NCBI GenBank assembly: GCA_947685225.1
Contig: CANTUV010000053.1
Location: 8,231,501-8,295,500 of the forward strand
Reading direction: 5' to 3'
DNA from: Garcia nutans
Lineage: Eukaryota > Streptophyta > Magnoliopsida > Malpighiales > Euphorbiaceae
Length of the DNA stretch: 64,000 nucleotides
Positions 22,321-36,377 of this stretch are shown here, piece after piece. A program made the position numbers and the translations under genes. Below the pieces are notes generated by a model. It was not told where the DNA came from and ran no database searches. It saw only the letters and a program-made list of their open reading frames with translations. The number at the start of each line of letters is the position of its first letter. Positions within the stretch are counted from its first letter, which is position 1.

Positions 22321-24467
22321 ATACTCATTGATCTTTTTCTCATATTCTTTTGATCATAAATAAGTGATTTGCCATGTTCATTAATTCTAGACCGAGCTTA
22401 TATTAATTAGAAATAAATTTGTGACTTCAAGACTGAGGGATAAATTTTAAATAAGAATATTTTTATTCTTAAATTAAGATAAATTAGAAATAAATTTGAG
22501 ATTGATAATCCCTAATGAATAAAAATTTTATAGAAAAATAAATAATATAATTAATAATGAATGTTTACCAAATAAAAAAAATATTTAAGTATCTTTATTC
22601 AATTAAGTATATTATTTAGAGGTAACCAATAGCATCATTGGTATAAAATTAAAATAATATAATTACTTAATATAATGATTTTTTTTATGTTTGTGAGGTG
22701 AAAAGATATTTTAAATACCTTATTAATAACACATTATGGGTACATACATATGTATGTAGTGCTAGGTTTCCATGGACATCAAACAGAATCAATAGCAATG
22801 GAAAAACAAATACAATCCATGAAAACCTTACCAGGATCCATGCTTTTCAATTAAATTAAATAAAGGATTAACTTATCTTACCTCTTTATAACGAAGTTTG
22901 ATGCTTTATTTTTAGCAAATGAATATATCACCATATGTTGTAAGACATGAATACCCTCTACCGGTATCCACATGAACGAATTGAATAAAATAGGTGATTG
23001 TGTGCTGGCACTTAACTCTTCTAATATTGTCATGTCATTTATTTTTAAGACTACTACAATATAATAATTTCTTAATTTCTCATTAATTTCTCAATTTCAC
23101 TTTCTCTCTTATTGATAAAAAAAACTTAAATCATTCAATTTGATATTGATTCAATATTTAATACTTTCTTCCTTTAATTAATTTTAATAATTAATATAAA
23201 ATTTAAAATTTAATAATTAATTATAATTGTGACTTTTAATCTTCTATCAAATAATTACATATTAATATAATTTTATAATATTAATTAAATAAATTATATT
23301 TGTGATTTTTTATTTTCTATAAATTAATTACACATTGATATAATTAAATAATATTTATTATTTTATATTTTTTTAAAAAAATTAAAAATTTTAAAAAAGT
23401 ATATGATTCTTGACTTTCATAATAAATTAATCATAAATTAAATAATTTATTTATAATAATGATTAATTTATATATTGTGTAAAATTTAAAAATTAAATAA
23501 TAAAATATATAAATTTTAACATTCCTAAAAACTTAATCATACATTGATATTTTATGTAATAATAATATTTATATTAATAATAATTTCAATAAAAATCTAA
23601 TAATTATAAATCTTCCTACTCATATTTTTCTCCCTATTTGAAAAATTTTGCTTGAATTTTTTTTATTATTGTTTTTCACATTTTTAAAAATTTCATGTTT
23701 TTTAAAAGCAAAAATATGTATAAATCTTACTCTTGATTAGTAAAAGTGTCAAGTTATGAAATAAAAATATTATATTTGCTCACCAATATTATTTTAATAA
23801 AAATATCATAAAAATCGAGATAAATATTATTTTTTATAATATAACTCATTGTTAATTTACATATAAGTTATTTTATATTTATTTATTTATTTATTATATT
23901 TATATGTATTTTGCTATTCTCATTATTGAATGATGAGTAAGTAAGGGTTTAGAAAATAGAAGATTTATAGCTGCTACGTAAGTGGATAAAAAATATAAAT
24001 TATAAATTTTATAATTTATTATTATAAAAATTAGAATTCAAAAAGCTAAGGATTTAAAAAGACAAAATTAGAATTTAAAAAGTCATAATTTAAAAAGATA
24101 ATAAATAATTAAATATTATTTATTATTTATTATTATTTAAAAATATTATATTATATTATTATATTATTAAATCCGAATCAACCCGGTTGAACCATTGATC
24201 AATCATTAATTTGGATCAATATTCGGTCCAGTTATAAAAATATTACTACTCAATAAAAGACCACTTCACTAAATAATGATAAGCCGTTTGTAAAAAAATA
24301 AATATATAAATAGAAAATATAATATTTAGAAAATAACATGTACAACATTAGTTAATTTGAATTGAATATAAATATTTAGATTTTTCTTTTTTTTTTTGCA
24401 ACAATGATTTATTCTATTTTTGCTAAAATAGTAAATATAGTTTATTTTTTAGTGAGACAAAAATTAA
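22321..24467. other. AT-rich sequence without a recognisable gene
   Basis: Long A/T-rich tracts with many short direct and inverted repeats (AATTAATAT-like). No coding frame longer than about 60 codons, no RNA gene and no element ends that I can support. Confidence 0.6.
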
Positions 24468-24795
24468 TCTGTATATATAATGGATAAGTGACAGAAATTA
24501 ATTTAATATAATTTATTAATATTATTAAGGTTTCTATGTATATTATATGATAATAAGTAATTATTTCTCACATTATAATTTATTATATTTAATTTATAAT
24601 GAGTTTATTATGAAATATATATATATATAATAATTTTTTTAATTTTTAATTATTTGTTAATATATGTTTTTGTTTAATATTTTTTTATTAATTTAATTTA
24701 TTGACTATTATGACAAAAAAATATCAATATAAATTAATTATGATCATGATCAAGTAAAAAATTATATCCGCACATCGCGCAGGCTAAGGACTAGT
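24468..24795 (+). mobile_element. Candidate small non-autonomous Helitron
   Basis: The 3' end reads a potential hairpin (CCGCACATCGCGCAGG, imperfect in its present form) followed seven bases later by CTAGT, the CTRRT end of Helitrons, with T as the next base. The 5' candidate is TCTGTATATA preceded by A, which gives the expected A/T insertion site and a length of 328 bases. No coding capacity. The 3' end is persuasive; the 5' end is a guess because TC starts are common. Confidence 0.45.
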
Positions 24796-25049
24796 TATAA
24801 ATTATTTTTAAGTTTTGCACCTTGAAAAGAGAGATCATTTGTTGAGAGAGAGTTTTTAATTTTTGTAATGTTATTTTATTTATTACTCAATTAATTTGCT
24901 TACATTTATTCCATATTTTCCCCGTATGAAAACTATTTTTGCATATTCCCCTTATCTATTGCTTATTTGTTATTTACTTACTTCTCCACTCTTCGCTTTT
25001 ATCATATCAAAGGGGAGAGAAAATGAATGAAAGTTTGTCCCACCCATAA

Positions 25050-26193
25050 AGAATTTACATTATATAACCTCTTTTTATGTTTGGTTTTCAAATATACAGC
25101 CGCCATATCTTTTATTTTCAAAAGTACATGTTTTCTATGTTTTTTTCAATTTTATGTACAAAACATTTGTAATGGCTGTAATTTTATTAAAATTAATTAA
25201 ATAAATAATTTAAAAAGGTTAAATAATATGTTGAAAGGAGAAAATATATAGTGTATATGTTGGGCATATGTTGAATATATCTAAAGTATAAAAATTCACT
25301 AAAAAATAAAAAGTCAAAAAGTAAAAATCAAAAATCAAATGGTAAAAGTTAAAAAATTAAATATATTATTATTAAAAAAATTAAATTAAAATTATTTTTG
25401 GATAAGAAGAAGCCAAAATATCTAAATATTTGATTATTTAATTATTTGTAATTATGTAAAAGCGAGAGGGGCAAAATGGGAAAGTGAAATTTATAAAAAA
25501 AAAAAAAAAAGGTCTTCATCTTCTTCATTTCCATATGAGTGGCCAATTTTTTGGAGCTTAAAGAGGGAGGATTCTTGCTTCAATTACACCAAATTTCCCA
25601 AGAATTCGAAGAATTTTAAGGTGGTTTTGAAGTTTAATCAAGTTTTAGGTAAATTTTCTTTGGATTTAAGTGAGATTTCTTGAAATTAAGATTATGTAAT
25701 ATTTGAGGTTTAGATGGTGATGTTTATAATTGATGATATGGGTTATTTTGAAGTTATTGTGATATGTATATGATGATTTTATGATATGAGTTGATTTTGA
25801 TGAAGTTAGGGTTAATGGGATGAGTATGTGACTTTAGGGTTTTTAGAGAAAGTGTTTTTAATTGCTTATATGGTTTTTTTGATGTTATATTGATGTTTAT
25901 GTAATGATTTTATGGTTGGATGATTGAAATGGTTAGGTTTTGTTAAAGTTTGAATGAAGTAGTGCTGAATTAGGGTTTTGGTGGAATTTGGGAAGAATGG
26001 GTATTGTTGATCTTTGATTGATTTAAATGGCTTGGAATATGTTGCTAATGGATTGTTTCTATTTATAATTTGAATTAGGATTAAGTATGGTGAATTTTTG
26101 AAATTAAAGTATTGATAGGCAAATGGTGAAGTTAAAGTTAGTAGATGATTAGAGCTTGGAACTTGGTATAATAAAGGTTAGTACATGCTTGAT

Positions 26194-26232
<39 letters not shown>

Positions 26233-28570
26233 CCATTTAAGATGGCATCATACATTGTGACTTTGTAAATGTGTTATATCACTTTGATGTTAGTTTTTAC
26301 ATGATAAGTGCATGGTTTTAAGTAAAAATATATGAAAAGCATAAAATATAAATGTTAAGCCATTGTATTATGGCTAATACAATTATTAAATACGATATGT
26401 CAAATGTGATACGAAAATGAAGGTAATAAAAATAAAAATGTGAAAAATGATTAAGAAATACGAAAAATTTGAGAAGTTGTGATAAAAGTGTGAATATGAT
26501 CAAAATTGGTAAAAATGTGATAGTGTGAATATATTTGTAATTATGACAATGGTTAGTGCTTTATAATATAAATGAAATTATAAATAAAATGGTTGTGGAG
26601 TAATGTGTAATGAGAAAATTGATAATGAAATAAAGAGAAATTGACAAATGAAGTGAGAATATGGAATGTGATGTAAAAGTGATTATTGTATGGATTGATC
26701 ATTTGGAAAATGAGAAATAAAGAAAGAAAAAATGAGTTGTTAAATGGGATGGAAATGGGGAAACTAATATTAATAATGAGAAACAGAAAAGGAAAAGAAA
26801 ATATGATTAAATATGGATAAATTATGTGATGTGTGTTGCCTTATATAATAACTAGTTCCTAAAAGTTGTATTTGGCATTGTTTGGCATGTCATATGCCTT
26901 TGGACGAGACATGCTGATGTCATAAATATGATTACGTTGGGCGAGATACATGCTGGTGCCACATACATCATTATACCTTCAACGAGACACACTGGTATCA
27001 CAGATATTATTGTGTTTTTGGGGCTAGATACATTGGTGTCACAATAGAGTGAAACCATGTTTTCGGAACTAGAATATTATATAAGGATTTTTGAGCCCAG
27101 TGTGTGTGTATTTGTGGAATTCGATATATGTATATATATTTGATGAATTAATGAATATTATATGAAAATGTTATTATTATGAGTCAAATAATAAGGAAAT
27201 AAGTGTGGCATATATTGATGCGTATATATTAAGTATTTGGATGAACAGTAAATATTATAAAGGATAATGAAAATTTGAAGGAAAGGTAAATTACATGGAG
27301 TGTGCCATGAAATGATGGCATGATAACTTGTGTCACGATAAATATGCACTAATTTTGAAATAATGTTATTATATCAAAGTATGTACAACTAAGCTCTTGG
27401 ACTTAGCGCGGTAGTGTGTATCGCGTAGGTATAGATAGTGCAAACCAGATAAGTCCATACTATGATTGGAGCTTAGAGATTAAGTGTGCCACGAGACCAA
27501 CTCAGAGGGTGTTGCATACATATATAAATTTTGACATTATGAACTTTGATTTTGTATACTTTAAATATATTATATGTATATTGAATAAGTTTTGAGAAAA
27601 GTGTTATGTGATGTACATTATGTATGTGTATAACTTTTGGAGTATCTAATGGGGAAACGATGGAATTTGAGAGAATTTTATTTTGGAAGTGTGTTTTGTG
27701 CAGGTCGACTTTGTAATGATTTTTGGCATTTATTAAAAATATAAATAAAACTCTGGCAAAATTTCTCAGAGATTTTCTTTTATAAATTTAAATTCATTCT
27801 TAATATTGAAATAAAGGTTGTCTCATATTATTAAAGTGACACTCATATATTCTATATATGTATTCTACATATATAAGATATATGTATTATATATATAAGG
27901 TATAAGAGTATTACAATGTCGCTTTTTTTTTTTGTGTTTTTGTAATTATTTTTATTTTTATTTTTTATTTGTATTTATATTTTTTATTCGTAATTTTTTT
28001 ATTCACATATTATCAACATATACAAAATATACACACATCATCTACATAATATTTACATAATTTATTTGATATGTTTTAACTTTATTTTTTTTAATTTTAT
28101 ATACACGCAGTATCCACTAAATATATACAATAAATATATAATATAAATATAATATCTACAACTTCTACACAACATACACACATCTATACAATAAAATTAA
28201 CATTTTTTTTACTTTTTTAAGTTTATAATTTGTAAATTTTTTTAAAAATAAATTTAATAATTTTTTAAATTTTTTAAATTTTTTTTAGTAGTATTTGTTA
28301 TTTGTAATCAAAATTAAAATTTTTATTTATAAAAAATAATACATTTTATTAGCTAAAAATATATTTTAAAATATTAATTTTTATTATTTTATTAAAATAT
28401 ATTATTTAATAGTAAATTTTTTTTAAAAAAAAAGATGAATTTTCTAATAAAATATTGCTGAGATAAGAAATTTAAAAAAAATCTTGATTTAAGGAGGGGT
28501 GAAGTATTTTTGAAAAAAAAATATTAATTTAAGTATTTTTTAAAACATCTTTTTAAAATAAACTTACTTT
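25050..28570. repeat. Tandem unit A of a ~1 kb noncoding repeat, split by a solo LTR
   Basis: Unit A is 25050..25167 plus 27916..28570. Unit B is 28590..29011 plus 42515..42870. Matching stretches are ACATTAYATAACCT...CAAATATAC (25056 and 28600), GTGTTTTTGTAATT-like (27930 and 28720), and the CAACATAYACA... to TTTTAAAATATTAATTTTT block (28140..28400 and 42540..42800). Each unit was invaded at a different place, so the duplication came first. Confidence 0.6.
25168..27915 (+). mobile_element. Solo LTR of a Tekay-like Ty3 family, plus orientation
   Basis: Starts TGTAATGG and ends GTATTACA (about 2.75 kb). Both ends match, in reverse complement, the ends of the solo LTR at 29012..42514: TGTAATACTCTTATA against TATAATACCCTTATA, and AAAATTTCTCAGAGATTTTC against its inverse near 29200. 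Internal landmarks include the AAGCTCTTGGACTTAGCGCGG block near 27392, related to the GCGCTAAGNCAACGGCTTAG block of the Tekay LTRs. A (TA)n tract lies at about 26192..26229. I could not find a matching target duplication, so the exact ends are uncertain. No coding sequence is present. Confidence 0.6.
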
Positions 28571-30360
28571 TAAGGTAGTTTTATAAATAGAGAAAATTAC
28601 ATTACATAACCTAAAAATAGTTTTCGTTTTCACGGCATGCTCTTTTCATTTTACAAATATACGATTTCAACTTTTTTCATTTTTACTTAACAATACAGAG
28701 TTTTTTTCTTCTTTTTTTTTGTTTTTGTAATTTTTTTTATTTTCATTTTTTAGTAATTTAATTTTATTTATGTTTTTATTTATAAAAAAAATTTATTCTT
28801 ATATTGCCAATATACACATAAAAAATACAACATATACAAAATAAATATAAAACAAACAGTAACATATACAAACATATAATAAATATATACATATCATTTA
28901 CACAATTTATTAATATTTTTTAACTTTTAATTTTTTTTAATTTTATATTCACTCAATATACACTCAACATATACACAACAAATATATAATATAAACATAA
29001 TATTTACACAATATAATACCCTTATATTTCATATACATATAATACATACATATTATATATAGAATACATATATAGAATACAATGGTACTACAATAACTAA
29101 CCATAGAAAATTTTTAATAATAATATAGCTTTACAAGGATTAATTTATTAGACAAATATAAATATTTAATAAACAAAATTAATATGTATAAAAGAAAATC
29201 TCTGAAAAAAATTTGTCAGAATTTTGTCTGTAATTTAACAAAATCTCGTAAAATTATTCATAACTTGCATAAAATAACACTCCGAAATTTTCAATCCTCA
29301 AAATTCATCATTGCTCCTTACATAATCCAGTAGTTAACACATATATCGAATGTACATTATACTTATTTATAAAACTATACAAAACTTGGTTTGTTACAAC
29401 CATATGTATATTTAATATTTACAACACACAAAACCAAAATGTCATAAACAAACTTATATATATAATGCAGTACAACATGTTTGGTCTCGTGGCACAAAAA
29501 CTCTACCTTCAAGATCAGTCTCTAGCCTAGACATGTTCAGGTCTAACAGGACTATTCTGATCTGTAACTCTTTCACCTGCGCGATACAGTTAACTGCACT
29601 AAGTCTGAAAGCTTAGTTGTACATATATTACTAACATAAGACAGTTAAAAATCAATATGCTTTCATGTCACACAACACATCGTGCTTCCAAAACAAGCAA
29701 CGCTCATTTACACATTCTTTAACTCATTAAATTCGCCAACATATTATAAACACGCGCATTGGGCCTAACAAGTCCTTGCACAATATCTAAGTTTCAGAAT
29801 ATTTAATTTGGTCTATCACAACATCAATTTCATGATCCAGCTCTGCTCAGGTCTATCTTTAATCTCAACCTCAAAGCCTAGCTCTGCTCAGATTTCAGAT
29901 TTATTTATAAGACCTAACTCTGCTTAGGTCTATTAATATATACAACACTAATATCAACTTTCTGGAATAAGTAATTGTGCAGAGCTAACACATAATAGCA
30001 CATTATATTTACATATTCTCATCTCATTTTGTCATTTCCATATTCCTCATTCATAATTTTTTACATATTTCTTGTTATCATCTCATATCATGATCACCTT
30101 CACATACCACATTATGTCATCATGTTATACATTTCCATTCACATTGCATGTAATATTATTAAATCCAAACAACACACACATTTATGCATATACATTGCAT
30201 AACCATCAGCCACATTCAATATGTGACTCATTTCCTTGTTTTATCACATTTTAATATCCAAAACAATGTATTAATCACATTTTCAATAAAACACATACAC
30301 ATAAACACAATGTCACTTTAAAGAATAGCAATATTCTTTAAAGTGTGCTAAAGTTGATGA

Positions 30361-32918
30361 TGTAACACCCCTATACTCCATATATGCACACTACATACAA
30401 CCACATCTGTAATATACGTATACCGGATACAGGAGTGTCACGGTTTATATTAACCAAACCAATCTTTCCTTTTAGCAATAATGTGAGAAAACTTAAAACA
30501 TTTAAATCTTATTATAAAACATAATAGGTAAAACATTTATTTATTATGCAGCGAAAAATATAGCGGTATATACATATATATATACATACATATCAATATG
30601 TACTAAATATAAAGATTATACATGTTCGGCAGTTTGTCTTTGATCTTGAAGTCCACAATCAACACTTCACAAGGCTAGACTCGACTCGGTCTAGCTAAAC
30701 TCTCCGGTTCAACCGAATCTACCCTGTCACCGGCGCAATTAACCACAATCGCGCTAAGACAACGGCTTAGTGGTACAAACTATGATGACAATATGCTTCA
30801 ATGTAATGCCAATGTAATGCCAATGTAATACTTTCAAACAATAGAAACAATATTCAAAAATGCCATAAATCATAACATTACATTTCATTATATTATTCAA
30901 CTGTTTCAACATTTATGATTCACATTTAAGCAAAGACAAGCATGGGTCCAAAAAGAATCTAATATGCTATTCAAAGTTCAGAGTTACTGCTTTGGTCCAT
31001 AATCACATTCATCAAGCTCGTAGGCGATATATATATATATCCATGGATAATGTAACAGACCCAGTCTCTTGGACCTCAACCCGGCTAGACCATAGGACCC
31101 CAGTATCTTGGTTCTCAACCCGGCTAGACTGTTACAATATTTTAGGCTTACGACCCAGTCTTTTCACCTCAAAAACATCATATTTCACATTTTTCAGCTG
31201 GGCTCGGCTTACGACTCGGTCTTTTCACCTGCCCAGCGATTCATAGGCATGCCGCCAAACCCAGAACTTTGAAAATTGAATAACATACTAGGCACACAAT
31301 TAATTCATTTATCTCATTATCAATCTCTTTCACAATTCATTTCTCATAATCAAACTAGGCTCATTGTAGTTTATAATCTTTTCTCAATTTTCTCATTCTT
31401 CTATTTCATCTCAATATCACATTTTTCACATTTCTTTTCATATACAATACTTTGCTCAATTGCATTGAACATATATTTTGAATGATCATCATATCTTTCA
31501 CATTATGCAAATCATAACATTTATCAAATGTATCAATAATGTAATAGATTACTTAACACATTTACAATCAAATGTGTTAAGTCCAAAAGTCATGTAAATG
31601 TATGCAACCATGTAAGGTTTGTACTTACCTCAAGAGAAATTCACACCAATCTAACCACTTCCTCTTCCAAAAATCCTTCAACACTTGGATTAGGGCAACT
31701 CAATCTCTTCAAAACCTAATCTAAAAGGAATGATACACACTTACTTAGAGATACACATGAGATAATATGGATAAGAACCAACTAGGACAAACTCTACACA
31801 TGACACGCTCAACAACACAGGTGTGTCCCTGACCGTGTCCTAAATCCACAACACAGAAGCTTTGACACGCTCAGTGACATAGGCGTATCACTGGCCATGT
31901 CAATCCACCAATATCACAGTAGCTATGACACGCTCAGTGACATGGGCGTGTCACTGGTCGTGTCAATACTACTCCAACACAGAAGCTATGACACGCTCAG
32001 TGACATGGATGTGTCATTGGTCGTGTCACCCATCCAAAAAACAGAACCATTGACACGCCCAAAGACTTGGCCGTGTTCATGGGCTTGTCAGGCCAAAAAT
32101 CCTTATTCCGGCAACAACAACACCACAACTAACAAACCTCTTTCTTTAACCATCTTCCACTCCAAACAAACTTAACCAAACAAACCAATAAACCATAATA
32201 AACTTGCAAAAACACCAAAACAACTCAAACATACATCAAAACACAAATCACAATCATCATCAGAACTCATCACATACCCAAAACACAACACTTGCTTTTC
32301 AATCACCAAACTTAACCTTTCCTTCAAACTAACCCCAAAATCAAAGCCAAATAGACAACATAATCTCAAACACATCAAAATAATCATACACATATCATCA
32401 ACAACCTCAATTCACAAACTCAAAAGAAAACCAAGAAATCAAGTGGAAAACTTACCAAAAGTGAAGAAAATCTTTAGAATTCCAACTTGATCACTTGAAA
32501 CACCTTTCAATCTTGAGTTTGGATGAGCGAAATCTCTCTTTCCTCTCTTGCTATGGAGATAGCCGGCCAAAGAGAAAAGAAAAGAAGAAGAAGATGAAAG
32601 TCAACCCACTCAACTCTTCTCTTAACCACTAAAGCCTTCTTTAAATCTCAACCGAGCAATTTTAATAAAATAATATTACAAATATCATCTTCCACTTAAC
32701 TCAATTCCATTTCAATTAATTCAAATAAAATTAAATATTTCTTTTGATCAATTCATTAATTGACTTGTATATGTTGTATATATCTCTCTATATACAACAT
32801 ATACACACTTCTCTTCTCATCTTTTATCTTCCCGCCTAAACATTTATACCGTTATAACATTTAATCCAAAAACAACAATAAGTATTCCAAAAATTTGAGG
32901 GTAGTTTGGGATATTACA
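30361..32918 (-). mobile_element. 3' LTR of the Tekay-type element
   Basis: 2558 bases. It contains the five-unit palindrome array at 31801..32085, a short (TA)n at about 31027..31038, the GCGCTAAGACAACGGCTTAG block near 30750, and ends next to the polypurine tract. It lacks the 860-bp insertion and one array unit that are present in the other LTR. Confidence 0.9.
31801..32085. repeat. Palindrome array in the 3' LTR, 5 units of about 57-60 bp
   Basis: Units of the form TGACACGCTCAGTGACATGG, GCGTGTCACTGGTCGTGTCA. Arms TGACACG and CGTGTCA pair. The last unit is TGACACGCCCAAAGACTTGG followed by CCGTGTTCATGGGCTTGTCA. The same kind of palindrome occurs in the unrelated element at 11237..11552. 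Confidence 0.8.
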
Positions 32919-32932
32919 ATTCTTCCCCTCTA
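32919..32932 (-). other. Polypurine tract of the Tekay-type element
   Basis: On the minus strand AGAGGGGAAGAAT immediately precedes the 3' LTR start TGTAATATCCC. Confidence 0.75.
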
Positions 32933-32964
32933 AAAATGAATTTCATCCTCAAAATTACCTGATC

Positions 32965-35900
32965 TCAAGTCTGAAATAATTGAGGGTACTGATCTCGCAT
33001 CGCTTGCTTACTCTCCCAAGTTGCCTCTTCCTTCGCATGATTCTTCCAAAGAACTTTCACAATTGGCACTTTCTTATTTCTCAACTCTTTTACTTCATGT
33101 GCCAAGATAGCCACCGGTTCTTCTTCAAAAGTCAGATCCGGACTCACCTCAATAGATTCAATCGATAAAACATTAGATGGATCTGATATGTACCTCCTCA
33201 GCATAGAAACATGGAAGACATTATGGATTCTATCCAACTCAAACGGCAAAGCGAGTCGATAAGAAACTGGTCCAACTCTCTCCAATACCTCATAAGGTCC
33301 AATAAAACGAGGACTCAGCTTCCCTTTGCAGCCAAATCTCAAAATCATCTTCCAAGGAAACACTTTCAGAAAAACTTTATCTCCAACACAAAACTCTATG
33401 TCTCTCCTCTTCAAATCTAAATAAGATTTTTGTCGGTCTGAAGCTGCTTTCAACCGATTCCGAATTATCTTCACTTTCTCTTCTGTTTCCTTAATCAAAT
33501 CGGGAGCAACCAACTTACCTTCTCCAACTTCATCCCAACATAGAGGCATCCTACATCTTCTACCATACAATGCCTCAAATGGTGCCATTTTAATACTAGA
33601 TTGATGACTATTGTTATAAGTAAATTTCATCAATGGCAAAAATCTGTCCCAACTTCTAGAGAAATTAATGACATAGCTTCTCAACATGTCCTCTAAAATC
33701 TGTATCACTCTCTCTGATTGCCCATTTGTCTGAGGATGGAAAGCTGTGCTAAAATGTAATCGAGAACCCAAAGCACTATACAAACTCTTCCAAAATCTTG
33801 AAGTGAACCGGGGATCTCGATCAGACACCAAAGATATTAGGACTCCATGCAACTTCACTATCTTACTAATATACAGCTCAGCCAACTTCTCCAGAGAATA
33901 GTCCATCTGAACTGGAAGAAAATGAGCTATCTTCATCAACCGATCAACAATCACCCAGATGGCATCATGCTTCTTATGAGTCAACGGCAAATCAGTCACA
34001 AAATCCATTGTCACACGTTCCCATTTCCATTCAGGTACTGATAAAGGTTGGAGCAATCCTGTTGGAACTTGGTGTTCGGCCTTCACCCTCTGACAAGTGA
34101 GACATTTGGATACAAACTCCGCTATGTCTCTCTTCATACCTGACTACCAATAATGTTGCTTCAAATCATGATACATCTTAGTACTTCCAGGGTGCATAGC
34201 AAAAGCCAACTGATGTGCTTCCTCTAAAATAATCTTTCTCAATCTTGCATCATCAGGAACACACAATCTATCTTTGTACCAAAGACTACCATCATCTCTC
34301 ACCAGAAAATCTCAGCTCTCTCCTTTTTGGCAATCCGATACAACTTTCTGAATTTTCTCATCAGTCAACTTAGCCTCTTTAATCTGATCCAACAACACCG
34401 GTCTCAATTGCAAATGAGCTAACAAAGCACCATCATCACATGATTCAAAACTAGCATGCAACGCTCTCAACTCAACAAGCAACGAGAGCGAATAAACAGT
34501 CAAACCAGCCAAAGACTTCCGACTTAAGGCATCTGCTACAACATTCGCCTTACCAGGATGATAGTCAATTAAACAGTCATAGTCTTTAATCAACTCCAAC
34601 CACCGTCTCTACCTAAGATTCAGCTCTCTCTGAACACCCAAATATATCAAACTTTTCTCATCCGTATAAATGAAACACTTCTCCCCATAAAGGTAATGTC
34701 GCCTAATCTTCAAAGCAAACACTATAGCTGCCAACTCCAAATTATGTGTTGGATAATTAAGATCATGCGGGCTTCATTTGCCGAGAAGCATAAGCTATGA
34801 CTCTACCCTCCTGCATTAAAACACAACCTAAACCATTATATAAAGCATCGCTGTAAATCACATATGGTTTATCTTCCACAGGCAAGGTAAGAACAGGAGC
34901 TTTAGTCAACATCTCTTTCAACTGCTCAAAGCTAGCTTGATACTGATCTGTCCACACAAATCTGACTCCCTTCTGAAGTAATTTGGTGAGTGGAGTAGCT
35001 ATCAAAGAAAAACCCTTCACAAACTGTCGATAATAGCCTGCCAAACCCAGAAAACTTCTAACTTCAATCACAGACTTCGGTGGACTTCAATTCAAAATGG
35101 CCTCAATTTTACTCGGGTCAACTCTTATACCATCCGCTGACACCACATGACCGAGAAATGTCACTTGATCAAGCCAAAACTCACACTTAGACAGCTTAGC
35201 ATACAATTGCTTCTCTCTCAAGGTTTGCAATACAATCCGCAAGTGCTTGTCATGATCCTCCTTATTATGCGAATACACCAAAATATCATCGATAAAGACT
35301 ACCACAAACTGATCTAGATAGGGTCTAAACACCCTGTTCATCAAATCCATAAAAGTTGCCTGTGCATTCGTCAACCCAAAAGGCATCACCAAAAATTCAT
35401 AATGCCCATACCTTGTGCAAAAAGCTATCATAGATACATCTTCAGCTCTGACTCTTAACTGATGGTACCCTGATCTCATATCAATCTTGGAGAAAACTAT
35501 TGCTCCCTTCAACTGATCAAAGAGATCATCTATTCTAGGCAAAGGATACTTATTTTTTATGGTCACATTATTCAACTGCCTATAATCAATGCACAATCTT
35601 AAGGTACCATCCTTCTTCTTCACAAACAAAATAGGAGCTCCCCACGGAGAAACACTAGGGCGAACAAACCAACAATTCCTGCAACTTCACCTTCAACTCT
35701 CTCAACTCAGCAGGTGCCATTCGATAAGGAGTAATAGATATGGGAGTGGTACTAGGCAACAATTCGATACCAAACTCAACCTCTCTCTTAGGGGGTATCC
35801 CTGGCAACTCCTTAGGAAAAATATCTGGGAATTCAGCAACTGTGGGTATACTATCAAGTTGAAAACCCACTACTCTGGTATCTACAACATGAGCAAGATA

Positions 35901-36377
35901 AGCATCACACCCTTTTCAAATCAATTTCCTAGCTGCAACAGCTGAACCAAACATGGATGCAAGTTGTCTCTGCTCACTAGATACCATCACAGTTCTACCA
36001 TCACCGATTCTAAGAGTAACACACTTCTTTTGACAATCTACCACAGCTCCATGCTTAGATAACCAATCCATGCCTAAGATCAAATTATACTCCTTAAAAG
36101 GCATTTCAATCAAATCACCAAGAAACTCCTCATCTTTTACCATAACTGAACTATCTCGGTGCACCTTGCTAACTACCACACTATGCCCTAAAGGATTTGT
36201 CACCAACACATCAAATCCTAGGGACTCAGAATGCAATTCAGTCACAGGAAAAATAGATGCACTTATGTATGAATGAGTAGATCCTGGATCAATTAGAGCA
36301 AGAACTGAAATGCCAAATAAAGAAAATGTACCCGCAATGACGGCCAAAGTATCCGGCTGCCTCTGCATCACATACAC
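32965..36377 (-). pseudogene. Degenerate pol of the Tekay-type chromovirus (PR-RT-RH-IN-chromodomain)
   Basis: Read from 36377 downward: aspartic protease with LIDPGSTHSYI (35916..36377); reverse transcriptase with [43 protein letters not shown] and the catalytic FIDDILVYS (35087..35629); and RNase H with YSDALYNGLGCVLMQ, and DADALSRKS-like NVVADALSRKS (34312..35071). Integrase follows, with an HHCC finger ending CLTCQRVK, catalytic positions in MDFVTDLP, VSDRDPRF and HPQTNGQSERVIQ, and the GPY module FIGPYEVLERVGPVSYRL. A C-terminal chromodomain (about 32965..33110) would target histone marks. Breaks are in-frame stops near 35916, 35087, 34606, 34312 and 34141, a frame change near 35660, and an extra base near 34770. 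Most stops are explained by G-to-A or C-to-T changes at conserved Trp, Gln or Arg codons. Confidence 0.92.

Noticed and set aside
33847..34041. Plus-strand frames antisense to the Ty3 and copia pol regions (also 35589..35945, 52756..53103, 55355..55732)
   Set aside because: They are shadows of minus-strand pol sequence, which carries all the conserved motifs.
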